From JBGPLJ01 sp035644395 (GTDB lineage: Bacteria > Pseudomonadota > Gammaproteobacteria > Steroidobacterales > Steroidobacteraceae): a stretch of DNA of 64,000 nucleotides. The notes under the pieces are model-generated. The model saw nothing but the letters and a program-made list of their open reading frames with translations. It made no database searches and was not told the origin of the DNA. Location of the stretch: positions 14,749 through 78,748 of the forward strand of contig DASQOR010000068.1 in the NCBI GenBank assembly GCA_035644395.1, read 5' to 3'. Each line of letters starts with the position of its first letter. The stretch's first letter is position 1. Of the stretch, positions 52,359 to 60,076 are shown piece after piece. Made by a program: the position numbers and the translations under genes.

Positions 52359-53114
52359 ATGACACGAAGTCAATCCCATCCCAAGACGCGCGAGTCACTG
52401 GCTCGCGACTTCGCTGAGCTCGGCGTCGCGAGCGGCATGACAGTGATGGTGCATGCCTCACTCGGAAAAGTCGGATGGACCGAAGGTGGCCCGATCGCCG
52501 TGATTCGCGCGCTGCTCGAATCGCTCGGACCCCAAGGCACGCTCGTCATGCCGGCGGAGTCACCCGCCCAATCCGATCCGCAGCAGCCCATCTTCGATCC
52601 GCGGACGACGCCGACGACGATGGGCGCAATCGCGGAAGCGTTCCGCAGCTTCCCGGGAACGCTGAGGAGCCATCATCCACTGGTTTCCGTGTGTGCCAAT
52701 GGCCGGAACGCCGGCGAAATCACTCGCGATCATGCGTTGGCATTTTGCGAAGGCAAGGGCACGCCGTTCGAGAGACTCTACGAGCTGCACGCGTTTACGC
52801 TGCTGCTAGGCGTCGGCTTCGATCGGTGCACGTCCCTGCACTATGCGGAATCGCTCACGCCCTCGAGGCGCACGACGGTCAGCCACTTCGCAGCGATGCG
52901 AGATGGCGAGCGCATCTGGATGGAAGTGCCGGACATGGCACCGGACAACGGCGTGCACTTTCCCGTCGTCGGCGCCAAATTCGCGGCCGGCCATTCAATT
53001 CGAACCGGCCGCGTCGGCAATGCGGATGCGATGCTCTTCTCGACCCGCGAGCTGGTCGACTTCGCCGCAGCCTATTTCAATCGGACGCTCGAGCGTCCCT
53101 ACGGCGCGCGCTGA
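52359..53114 (+). CDS. AAC(3)-family aminoglycoside N-acetyltransferase homologue
   Basis: 251 residues matching the antibiotic N-acetyltransferase family (AAC(3), YokD type): VMVHASLGKVGWTEGGPIAVIRALLESL in two blocks, GTLVMPAES, SHHPLVSVCANG, LLLGVGFDRCTSLHYAE. The catalytic-site His and Glu of that fold are in HYAE. Chromosomal members need not act on aminoglycosides; some are siderophore or unknown-amine acetyltransferases. ATG 52359 has GAGGA at 3-7 bp, and lies after a -10-like GATAAT (52333-52338), which makes the earlier ATG at 52341 unlikely. Its end overlaps the convergent small membrane protein gene by 16 bp. Confidence 0.85.
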   Translation: MTRSQSHPKTRESLARDFAELGVASGMTVMVHASLGKVGWTEGGPIAVIRALLESLGPQGTLVMPAESPAQSDPQQPIFDPRTTPTTMGAIAEAFRSFPGTLRSHHPLVSVCANGRNAGEITRDHALAFCEGKGTPFERLYELHAFTLLLGVGFDRCTSLHYAESLTPSRRTTVSHFAAMRDGERIWMEVPDMAPDNGVHFPVVGAKFAAGHSIRTGRVGNADAMLFSTRELVDFAAAYFNRTLERPYGAR

Positions 53115-53296
53115 CCGCCCAGCAACCGGAACGCCCAGATCGCGAGGCCCGCGGTAATGACCACTGCGACTATCGAGACTGCCATCGGCGCGTTCCAGCC
53201 GGCGATGACCACTGTCCAGCCTTGAGCGAGCCGCAGCGCCTGTACGATGGCAATGACGCTGAACAGGATGCCGGACAAAAGGAGATAACTGCGCAT
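53099..53296 (-). CDS. small two-helix membrane protein
   Basis: 65 residues with two hydrophobic segments (MRSYLLLSGILFSVIAIVQAL and the stretch PMAVSIVAVVITAGLAIWAF) joined by a short polar loop. No known family. ATG 53296 has GGAGG 5 bp upstream, stronger than the alternative start at 53338. Its 3' end overlaps the AAC(3) homologue gene tail to tail. Confidence 0.65.
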   Translation of the reverse strand: MRSYLLLSGILFSVIAIVQALRLAQGWTVVIAGWNAPMAVSIVAVVITAGLAIWAFRLLGGQRAP

Positions 53297-53350
53297 GATC
53301 GCCTCCGGGGACGTGACTGGTGCGGCGAAGATGTTCACCCGGAGTGCCGG

Positions 53351-53947
53351 CTAGTGCAAATCGACGCGCATCGTGAGCGTCGCGAAGTCCTGTCCGTGGT
53401 TCGGCAGCTTGATCCCTCCATTCGACCAGTGCCGCATGGAGAGCTCGACCGCGGTGCGCCCACGCGGACTCTTCAATCGCAGGCCGAGCTGCGAAGCGAA
53501 ATTCCAATGCGTCGCGCTCAATGTGTCCAGCTGCGTCTTGTAGGAGATGCCAAATCCGCCAAACAGGTGGATCGGGCCGCGATCAAGGAGCTGCCAGCGT
53601 CTCGACAGCGACGCGCCCCAATAGGGATCCACCGACGTCCGGCCGGTGGTCGACATGGGTTCCTCGAGCTTCTGCGCGCTCGCGAAGCGAAAGACGCCGA
53701 ATTCGTACCGGCCGCGGTCCCAGGACACGGTCACGGGTAGCACGACGCCATCCGTATTTCCCCAGAAGTGATACGTGCCACCGACGCCCAGCTGAACCTC
53801 GCAGCTTGCGCAAGGCGATCTCGCTTCGGCGAGCACATGGGCCAGCAAGGATTGCCGTGGTGGGTAATCTGCGGCCGGCGAGTCGGCCCACCCTGTCGCT
53901 GCGGCCAGCAGCATCGCGGCTGCCGTCACCAGATGCTTCGCGTTCAC
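53351..53947 (-). CDS. PagL-like acyloxyacyl hydrolase (lipid A deacylase type), outer membrane
   Basis: 198 residues with signal peptide (LVTAAAMLLAAATGWA) and an eight-strand-barrel-like pattern of alternating residues. The C-terminal segment ELSMRHWSNGGIKLPNHGQDF matches the PagL signature, in which the His and Ser of the HxS pair and a downstream acidic residue form the active site; here the HxS pair is intact and an Asp follows twelve residues after the Ser. Strands such as YEFGVFRF and LFGGFGISYK support a small barrel. So removal of an acyl chain from lipid A in the outer membrane is plausible; other small barrels cannot be excluded. Confidence 0.58.
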   Translation of the reverse strand: MNAKHLVTAAAMLLAAATGWADSPAADYPPRQSLLAHVLAEARSPCASCEVQLGVGGTYHFWGNTDGVVLPVTVSWDRGRYEFGVFRFASAQKLEEPMSTTGRTSVDPYWGASLSRRWQLLDRGPIHLFGGFGISYKTQLDTLSATHWNFASQLGLRLKSPRGRTAVELSMRHWSNGGIKLPNHGQDFATLTMRVDLH

Positions 53948-54102
53948 GCCCGGGTTCCTTGCGTTGTCGCCGCTGCGGGAGCGCGCGGCTGCGCAAGGAA
54001 TTCTTCGCGTGATGATGCGTCGTCGAAACCGTCAATGGAGGCGGACTGGCACCCCTCTTTAGAGGAGGCGCACGAGTACCCAATTGGAGATATCCCGCCT
54101 TG

Positions 54103-54747
54103 CTACTTCGGCAGGAGGTGCATGTAGGGTTCCGCTTCTTTCAACGCGCGCGCATAGGAAGGTCGCGCCATGAGCCGATCGAGATACGCGGCCGCATTCC
54201 CGTGGGTCGGGCGGAACGGCCCGAAGAACCGGTTTCCATAGAAAAGCGCCGGCGCGGCGGCACAGTCCGCCATCGTGAATTCATCGCCCATCACCCACGT
54301 GCTGCCCGCCATCGCGGTCTCGACCAGGTCGAGCGCCTTCGCGTACATCGCCTTCGCCTCGTCGACCCCGTAGGCATCGCGCTTGTCTTCGGGCCGCAAC
54401 CGGTCGAAGGCGAACTTCTGCACGCAGGTGTGCAGGTAGTTGTCGAAGAACCGGTCGCGCATGCGCACCTTGCGCGCGGCATCCGGGTCGTCCGGCACGA
54501 GCCGGGTCTTGCCCGGATAGTGGAGCGCCAGGTATTCGATGATGATCGTGGATTCGGGAACCGTCGCGTCGCGGCTGTCATCGCGCAACAGCGGGAAACG
54601 TCCGATCGGCCAGAGCTTGCGGAACTCGGCCGCGACGTTCGCGTCATCGACCCGCTTCGCCTCGAATGGAATGTCGTTCTCGTAGAAGGCGATCAGCGCC
54701 TTGTGGCAATACGACGAGAGCGGATGCAGGTAGAGCTTGAGGGTCAC
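54103..54747 (-). CDS. glutathione S-transferase family protein
   Basis: 214 residues: thioredoxin-fold N-terminal domain (LYLHPLSSYCHKALIAFYEN, FPLLRDD, VPESTIIIEYLALHY with the conserved cis-Pro and Glu-Ser pair) and helical C-terminal domain (WVMGDEFTMADCAAAPALFY). The Ser-x-x-Cys start (SSYCHK) suggests a Ser/Cys-type GST. Substrate unknown. Its start overlaps the end of the gene upstream by 4 bp. Confidence 0.87.
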   Translation of the reverse strand: MTLKLYLHPLSSYCHKALIAFYENDIPFEAKRVDDANVAAEFRKLWPIGRFPLLRDDSRDATVPESTIIIEYLALHYPGKTRLVPDDPDAARKVRMRDRFFDNYLHTCVQKFAFDRLRPEDKRDAYGVDEAKAMYAKALDLVETAMAGSTWVMGDEFTMADCAAAPALFYGNRFFGPFRPTHGNAAAYLDRLMARPSYARALKEAEPYMHLLPK

Positions 54748-55313
54748 GTCGCACCCTTGACGCGCTGATACGTCACTTCGATCGCCTTGTAGTCGGCCGC
54801 CGGGTACTTCGATCCCTTCGGAATGATGTTGTACGACGTGATGGTCAGGTGATCCTCATCTACCAGCGTGTATTCCGTTCGCCAGCCCCATTTCGGTTCC
54901 TTCTCGCCAACGGAGTAGTCGCCTCGCACCGAGAATCCGCGCGCGGTGCCCGCGCCTTCGGAGAAAAGGATCATGGTCCGCGTATGAAAGCTGTCGATCC
55001 AGGATGCCTGGAACGTCTTCGTCGCCGCATTGAACACGAGCAGCTCTTCACCCCGTCGCGGCTTGCCATGCATCGAACCGGTGTAGACGTGGCGGACGTA
55101 TCCCCCGTCCAGCACGCTGGCGAATTCGCCCGTGACCTTCGATTCATCCTCGATCTTGTCCGGCACGAACCAGGTCCGGCAGTTGCCTTCCCATTTGCCG
55201 ATCAGCGATTTGAGCACCTGTTCACCGGTCATCGGCTTGCCGTCCTGCGCGCCTGCGGAAGTGAACAGGGCGAAGCTGATGGCCGCGAGGGCGATTGAGC
55301 TACAGCTTTTCAT
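54744..55313 (-). CDS. secreted DUF1579-like protein
   Basis: 189 residues with signal peptide (SSIALAAISFALFTSAGA). The mature part has a lipocalin-like beta fold: LKSLIGKWEGNCRTWF near the start, GGYVRHVYTGSMHGKPRRGEELLVF, and YTLVDEDHLTITSYNI. This resembles DUF1579/THAP4-like heme or ligand binding folds of unknown role. ATG 55313 has CAGGAG about 8 bp upstream. Cotranscribed with the GST gene through an ATGA overlap. Confidence 0.68.
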   Translation of the reverse strand: MKSCSSIALAAISFALFTSAGAQDGKPMTGEQVLKSLIGKWEGNCRTWFVPDKIEDESKVTGEFASVLDGGYVRHVYTGSMHGKPRRGEELLVFNAATKTFQASWIDSFHTRTMILFSEGAGTARGFSVRGDYSVGEKEPKWGWRTEYTLVDEDHLTITSYNIIPKGSKYPAADYKAIEVTYQRVKGAT

Positions 55314-55354
55314 CCTGCCCGCTCCTGAACGGGAACACCTGCCACGTATGCAGC

Positions 55355-56392
55355 TTACAGGCCGGCCGCCAATTCCCGCGTGATTTCCGCAGCCGAAGCT
55401 TCGCGGCACCCGCTCGCGTTTTGGCCGCTCCAGAGGGGCGAGAAATCACCCGATCCCTTGCTTTCGGCGCGAGCGCGCAACGGCGCGATAGCCGTCGCCG
55501 CCAATGGAAACTCGGGTGCCATGGCGCTCATCGGCCCGAGCTCCCGCATGACGCGGTTGACGATCCCACGCGCAGGCCGGCCGCTGAATACATTCGTCAG
55601 CGCGGTGTGCGCGACGTAGTCACTCTGGAGTGCGGCGCGATGCACGGCGCTGGTACCCGCCTCCGGACAAAGCAGGTACGCCGTGCCGATCTGCACGCCG
55701 CTGGCACCGAGCGCCATCGCGGCAGCGACTCCCTTTGCGTCCGCGATGCCGCCGCAGGCAATGACCGGCACATTCACTGCCTTCACGATCTGTGGCAGCA
55801 GGGCGAAGGTACCGAGCTGAACCGTCAGATCGTGCGACAGGAAATGGCCGCGATGGCCGCCGGCTTCGAGTCCCTGCGCGATGATCGCATCGACTCCGCG
55901 GGCGGCGAGCCAGCGCGCCTCGTCCAACGTCGTTGCGGACGACAGGATCTTCGACCCCCAGGAGCGGACCCGCGTGAGGAGGTCCGCGGACGGCAGGCCG
56001 AAGTGAAAACTGACGACGGCCGGGCGGAATTCCTCGATGGCATCCGCATACTCCGCATTGAAGGACCCGCGCGCCGGTCCCGGCGCAATGCCGTTCACGT
56101 CGATGTCGAATTCCCGGTAGTACGGTGCCAGCGCTCTTCGCCAGGCCGCCTCCCGCTCCGCATCGGGCCGTGGCGGCGGGTTGCAGAGGAAATTCACCAG
56201 GAACGGCTTATGCGTGCCCGCCTTGATAGCCGCCGCCTCCTTGCGCACGGCGTCGATCGAGAACAACGCGCAGGGCAGGGAGCCGAGGCCGCCGGCATTC
56301 GACACGGCGATGGCGAGAGCACTGCCCTGCCAGCCGGCCATCGGCGCCTGGATGAGCGGGAACTCCGTTCCCGGCAGCGACAGCAGATTCAT
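55355..56392 (-). CDS. nitronate monooxygenase (2-nitropropane dioxygenase family)
   Basis: FMN-dependent TIM-barrel enzyme, 345 residues: FPLIQAPMAGWQGSALAIAVSNAGGLGS (in two parts), VDAIIAQGLEAGGHRG with the catalytic His region, PVIACGGIADAKGVAAAMALGASGVQIGTAYLLC. It oxidises alkyl nitronates, probably to detoxify propionate-3-nitronate. Starts in an ATGA overlap with the chorismate mutase gene. Confidence 0.88.
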   Translation of the reverse strand: MNLLSLPGTEFPLIQAPMAGWQGSALAIAVSNAGGLGSLPCALFSIDAVRKEAAAIKAGTHKPFLVNFLCNPPPRPDAEREAAWRRALAPYYREFDIDVNGIAPGPARGSFNAEYADAIEEFRPAVVSFHFGLPSADLLTRVRSWGSKILSSATTLDEARWLAARGVDAIIAQGLEAGGHRGHFLSHDLTVQLGTFALLPQIVKAVNVPVIACGGIADAKGVAAAMALGASGVQIGTAYLLCPEAGTSAVHRAALQSDYVAHTALTNVFSGRPARGIVNRVMRELGPMSAMAPEFPLAATAIAPLRARAESKGSGDFSPLWSGQNASGCREASAAEITRELAAGL

Positions 56393-56694
56393 CGTGACTG
56401 CGCCCGATAACGCTGGTGCTCACCCAGTTCGCGGGAGATCTCGAAAATGCAGCGATACACGCGCTCGATCTGTTCCGGCGTGTAGGGCCCTTGCACCGCT
56501 GCGCGCAGCCCGGCGAGCATTCGCTCCTCACGCCCCGGGTCCGAGATGGCGAACCCGGACTCCTTCTTGAGCTTCATGATCAGCTCGACCGCACGGCCGC
56601 GCGCTTCGAGAAGCGCGAGCAGTTCGCGATTCAGCCGGTCGATCACCGCCCGCTGTTCGGCGAGCACCTGGGACGCGGGATCAGTCTGCGACAA
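56389..56694 (-). CDS. chorismate mutase, AroQ type
   Basis: 101 residues, all helical: IDRLNRELLALLEARGRAVELIMKLKKESG, then DPGREERMLAGL and IERVYRCIFEISREL. This matches the AroQ class fold of stand-alone chorismate mutases, with the Arg and Lys positions of the active site (R in the first helix, K in MKLKK, and R/E in REERM). It makes prephenate for Phe/Tyr. No other aromatic amino-acid genes are nearby, so the operon partners (a nitronate monooxygenase, an ICMT-like enzyme) give no help. Overlaps the ICMT gene by 14 bp. Confidence 0.84.
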   Translation of the reverse strand: MSQTDPASQVLAEQRAVIDRLNRELLALLEARGRAVELIMKLKKESGFAISDPGREERMLAGLRAAVQGPYTPEQIERVYRCIFEISRELGEHQRYRAQSR

Positions 56695-57388
56695 TGGTCC
56701 GGCTCTTTTTCATGAAACGGGCGACGCACCAGAATACCGCGACCACGATCATCGCCGCGATGAGTCCCTGCACGGCGCCCTGCCGGTCGTCGAGCACGTC
56801 GTCCCACCAGAAATCCCACAGGACGCTTGCGCAGATCCCGATCACCCATCCGGTCGGCGTACCGTACTCCTTTACGAGCACGCGCCGCCAGTGAAACTCG
56901 GACTCGGCGAGCGTCGTGCCGAGGCCCCGAAAGCGCAGCAGCCAGCGCGGCACATCGCGGACGTAGGCGTCGAACGCCTGCCCGAACTTGCCGCGCAGGT
57001 ACGCTTCCTCGGCGGCGACGATCGCGCAATAGATGAAAAGGAACAGCGGCACGGCGATGCCGACGCAGATCCAGGAATTCGAGGCGATGGCGACGCCGCC
57101 GAGAATCAGCAGATTACCGACGTACATCGGGTTGCGGCTATGCGAGTAGATGCCCTCGGTGACGAGATCTTCGGCGTAGACGCGCCGGTTCTTGCCGCCC
57201 CGGATGATGTAGCGCAGGCCGATGGTCGAGGCCCGTACGAACTGGCCCGCGAGCGCAACGACAAACCCGACCAGCGCCGCATAGAGCGGATCGCTGAAGA
57301 GCACCGGGCCCGGCAGCAGCACGAGCAGGAACGCCACCGGGAACAGCGCGTTGCGGAAATGAAAGAGGAAATTGCCGATCGCTACCAT
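56681..57388 (-). CDS. isoprenylcysteine carboxyl-methyltransferase-like membrane enzyme
   Basis: 235 residues with about five hydrophobic segments. The SAM-binding pattern of the PEMT/ICMT superfamily is present: GIYSHSRNPMYVGNLLILGG and EEAYLRGKFGQAFDAYVRDVPRWL. Bacterial members methylate small lipids, sterol-like or thiol substrates, mostly unknown. There is an extra C-terminal hydrophobic pair (WVIGICASVLWDFWW; GLIAAMIVVAVFW). ATG 57388; 16 bp after the cmoA stop, so cotranscribed with it. Confidence 0.8.
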   Translation of the reverse strand: MVAIGNFLFHFRNALFPVAFLLVLLPGPVLFSDPLYAALVGFVVALAGQFVRASTIGLRYIIRGGKNRRVYAEDLVTEGIYSHSRNPMYVGNLLILGGVAIASNSWICVGIAVPLFLFIYCAIVAAEEAYLRGKFGQAFDAYVRDVPRWLLRFRGLGTTLAESEFHWRRVLVKEYGTPTGWVIGICASVLWDFWWDDVLDDRQGAVQGLIAAMIVVAVFWCVARFMKKSRTIVAD

Positions 57389-57404
57389 TGCATGCCGAGC
57401 CTGG

Positions 57405-58139
57405 TCACTTGACCGCGATCAGGCCGCAGAAGTTGTACCACTTGAAGAACACGTCGACGTAGCGGAAGCCCGTGCGCAGGAAGAGCTCCCGGTTCTCCAT
57501 CAGCTTGTAGGGAATGAGCACGTTCTCGAGCGCCTCGCGCTTCTGGGTGATCTCGAGCTCGCTGTAGCCGTTGCGCCGCTTCATGTCATAGTAGTACTTG
57601 ATGAACAGGCGATTGAAGATCGAATCCTCCGCGAGCACCTTCTCGACGGCGATGAAGCAGCCATTGGCATTGAGTCCCCGGTAGATGTCGGTAATGAGCT
57701 TCTCGCGGTGCAGGGGCCGGATGAACTGCAGCGTGAGGATCATCATGGCAACCGAGGCGTTGTCGATCGCCACACCCTGGTTGAGGTCCGCGAAGCGCAG
57801 GTCGTAGGGCCGCTTCAGGCCGAACTCGTCGAATTTCAGCTTGCACTTCTCGAGCATCTCGTTCGAGTTGTCGATGCCGACGAATCGTACCGCCGGATCG
57901 ACGGCGTCGTGCATCGCGAGGAAGGTCGTGCCGGTCGAGCAGCCGAGATCGTAGATGTCCGAGCCCGGGGTCGCGAAGTCGGCCGCGAGCTCGCGAACCA
58001 TCCGCTGGATCTCGACGTAGAACGGCACCGAGCGGGTGACCATGTCGTCGAAGACGGAGGCCACCTTGCGGTCGAACTTGAAGTCGGCAATATCGCTCTG
58101 CTGGTCGCGAAAGACCTGGTCCCGCGGCGCCTGCGTCAT
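57405..58139 (-). CDS. cmoA: carboxy-S-adenosyl-L-methionine synthase CmoA
   Basis: 244 residues. CmoA makes carboxy-SAM from SAM and prephenate; CmoB then uses it to modify U34 in tRNA. Motifs: DRKVASVFDDMVTRSVPFY, SDIYDLGCSTGTT (SAM site), GIDNSNEMLEKC, MMILTLQFI. No cmoB lies in the window. The co-localised chorismate mutase gene makes chorismate into prephenate, the second CmoA substrate, so the cmoA-to-chorismate mutase run may be functional rather than random; this is inference. ATG 58139 has no strong ribosome site but fits the family N-terminus. Confidence 0.9.
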   Translation of the reverse strand: MTQAPRDQVFRDQQSDIADFKFDRKVASVFDDMVTRSVPFYVEIQRMVRELAADFATPGSDIYDLGCSTGTTFLAMHDAVDPAVRFVGIDNSNEMLEKCKLKFDEFGLKRPYDLRFADLNQGVAIDNASVAMMILTLQFIRPLHREKLITDIYRGLNANGCFIAVEKVLAEDSIFNRLFIKYYYDMKRRNGYSELEITQKREALENVLIPYKLMENRELFLRTGFRYVDVFFKWYNFCGLIAVK

Positions 58140-58413
58140 GATCCCACCCTGGCCATCTTGAACTTATCCCGCGGGGAGTTTACCTCGTCATGCGCTCGAG
58201 GACGGTAGGTCTTTAGTGCTATGTCGGCCCGGAGCGATACCCAATACGGCATTGCAAGAATCCTTCCGGCGGATTCCAGCGCCGTGCGCGGCCAGTGCCT
58301 CGAGCCAGGCGCTCTTCGAGTCGCAGCTCCCGCGGCCCAGGACCGGCACGAACTGCAATGGCAGTAGCCCGTTGCGAGCGGCTCGCCGGTGACTTCGACC
58401 GCGACGGCGCAGC

Positions 58414-59314
58414 TCAGGGCTTCGCGGCTTTCGACTCCGCGAGAGCGGCATCGAGCAGCGCGACGAGCGCGTCGCGGCTGTACGCGTAGGGCTGGTTCTC
58501 GTTGAGCTGCACCAGTTGCTCGAGCTGCTTCCGGATCGTGATCTCGGCTTCGCGCTGGTTCGGCACCACCATGTAGCGGCGCTGCGGATTCGCTTCGAAG
58601 AGCGCGCGCTTCACCGCGTCCGCCACTTCATCGGGTTCCTTGTATTCGGCGCGACTGCCCGTGCCGAGGCGCTTCACGACTTCCGGGTTCGGCGAATTGC
58701 GCGGATCGGCGCTTTCCGTGAGGTGCTTCAGCAGGTTCGCGTTGATTTCCGAACGGTAGTTGCCCGGCTCGACGACACTCACGCTGACGCCGTCGGCCGC
58801 GACCTCTCCGGCCAGCGCATCGGTATACGCCTCGATGGCGTGTTTGCTCATGCTGTACACGCCCCTTCTCTTTCTGGATGAGTGGCATGAAGGCGCGCGT
58901 CACACGAAAGACACCGAAGGTGTTGATGTCCATCAGGAAGTGAACATCGCTCTCCTCGGTCTGCATGAGCGGGCCGGCCACCGCGACACCGGCGTTGTTG
59001 ACCAGGCCGTAGAGGCCCCGGCCACCCTTGGTCACGGTGTCGACCGCGGCTGCGATGTCGCCCGGCTTCGTCACGTCGAGTCGAACGCCCTGCACGTTCT
59101 TGATGGCGTTGAGATCGGCGAGGTCCTTGTCCTTGCGCGCGCCGGCATAGACGAAATAACCGTCGGCCGCGAGCCGCTCGGTGATCTTGCGGCCGATGCC
59201 GGTGCTGGCGCCGGTCACGAGCACCGCCTTCTGCGGCGCAGGCGCGGTTTCGTCGGCGTGAGCAATCGGCGCGCCGATCGCGATTGCAGCAAGGGTCATG
59301 GCAAGGAGCTTCAT
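58414..59314 (-). pseudogene. exported short-chain dehydrogenase/reductase, broken by deletion and frameshift
   Basis: The 5' part (MKLLAMTLAAIAIGAPIAHA signal, then KAVLVTGASTGIGRKITERLA, GLYGLVNNAGV, DINTFGVFRVTRAFMPLIQK) ends at EKGR near 58862. The 3' part begins in another frame at VYSMSKHAIEAYTDALAGEV and runs to the end. Intact SDRs have about 20 residues between these points, including the catalytic Ser (TGSxxG). So there is an internal loss plus a frame change; the catalytic Tyr and Lys (YSMSK) remain. Either a real pseudogene or an assembly collapse. The region 58140-58413 after cmoA contains no gene that I can support. Confidence 0.78.
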
Positions 59315-59322
59315 TTGATACG

Positions 59323-60027
59323 TCAGGTGCGGCTCGGGATGGTGATGGCCCGCGTCATCGCCGGCCGCGCAACGAAAACGTCGAGAACCCGCTTGACGTT
59401 CGGGTAATCGGAGAATCCGACGAGTTCGCCCGCTTCGTAGTAGCCGATGAGATTCCGTACCCACGGAAACGTGGCGATGTCGGCGATCGTGTAGGCCTCG
59501 CCCATGATCCAGGCGCGTCCGTCGAGCCGGGCATCGAGCACGCCGAGCAGGCGCTTCGCCTCCGCTACGTAGCGATCGCGCGGGCGTTTGTCGTCGTACG
59601 CCTTGCCGGCGAAGCGGTGAAAGAAGCCGACCTGGCCGAACATCGGTCCAATGCCGGCCATCTGGAACATCAGCCACTGGATCGTCTCGTAGCGCGCGGC
59701 CGCATCGCGCGGCAGGAACTGTCCGGACTTCTCGGCGAGGTAGATGAGGATCGCGCCGGATTCAAACAACGCCAGCGGTTTACCGCCCGGGCCTTCGGGA
59801 TCGATAATGGCGGGGATCTTTCCGTAGGGATTGAGCGAACGGAGCTCGGGCGACTGCTGATCGTTGCCGTCGAAATCGACGAGATGGGGCTCGTAGGCGA
59901 GCCCGGTCTCTTCCAGCATGAGCGATGCCTTCACGCCATTCGGCGTCGGCAGGGAATAGAGCTGGATCCGGTCCGGGTGCCGCGCGGGCCATTTCCGCGT
60001 GACGGGAAAGGCGGAAAGATCGGTCAT
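59323..60027 (-). CDS. glutathione S-transferase, YfcG/Ure2p-like
   Basis: 234 residues, with an N-terminal thioredoxin-fold domain preceded by a short Pro-rich stretch: IQLYSLPTPNGVKASLMLEE, NPYGKIPAIIDP, ALFESGAILIYLAEK; helical domain WLMFQMAGIGPMFGQVGFFHRFA and AWIMGEAYTIADIATFPWV. The PTPNG and QMAGIGPMFGQ motifs are those of the YfcG/YghU/Ure2p nu-class, which reduce disulfides with GSH. ATG 60027 is chosen; the longer frame crosses the promoter of the divergent regulator. It lies just after the end of the regulator gene start on the other strand. Confidence 0.86.
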   Translation of the reverse strand: MTDLSAFPVTRKWPARHPDRIQLYSLPTPNGVKASLMLEETGLAYEPHLVDFDGNDQQSPELRSLNPYGKIPAIIDPEGPGGKPLALFESGAILIYLAEKSGQFLPRDAAARYETIQWLMFQMAGIGPMFGQVGFFHRFAGKAYDDKRPRDRYVAEAKRLLGVLDARLDGRAWIMGEAYTIADIATFPWVRNLIGYYEAGELVGFSDYPNVKRVLDVFVARPAMTRAITIPSRT

Positions 60028-60076
60028 GGTCGCCAACCTGAATGGCAGCTGTACGGATTCGGCTACTCTTATATAC

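Noticed and set aside
58188..58451. Small minus-strand frame after cmoA
   Set aside because: No start signal, Arg/Ser-rich, overlaps the SDR remnant in a different frame; no recognisable protein.
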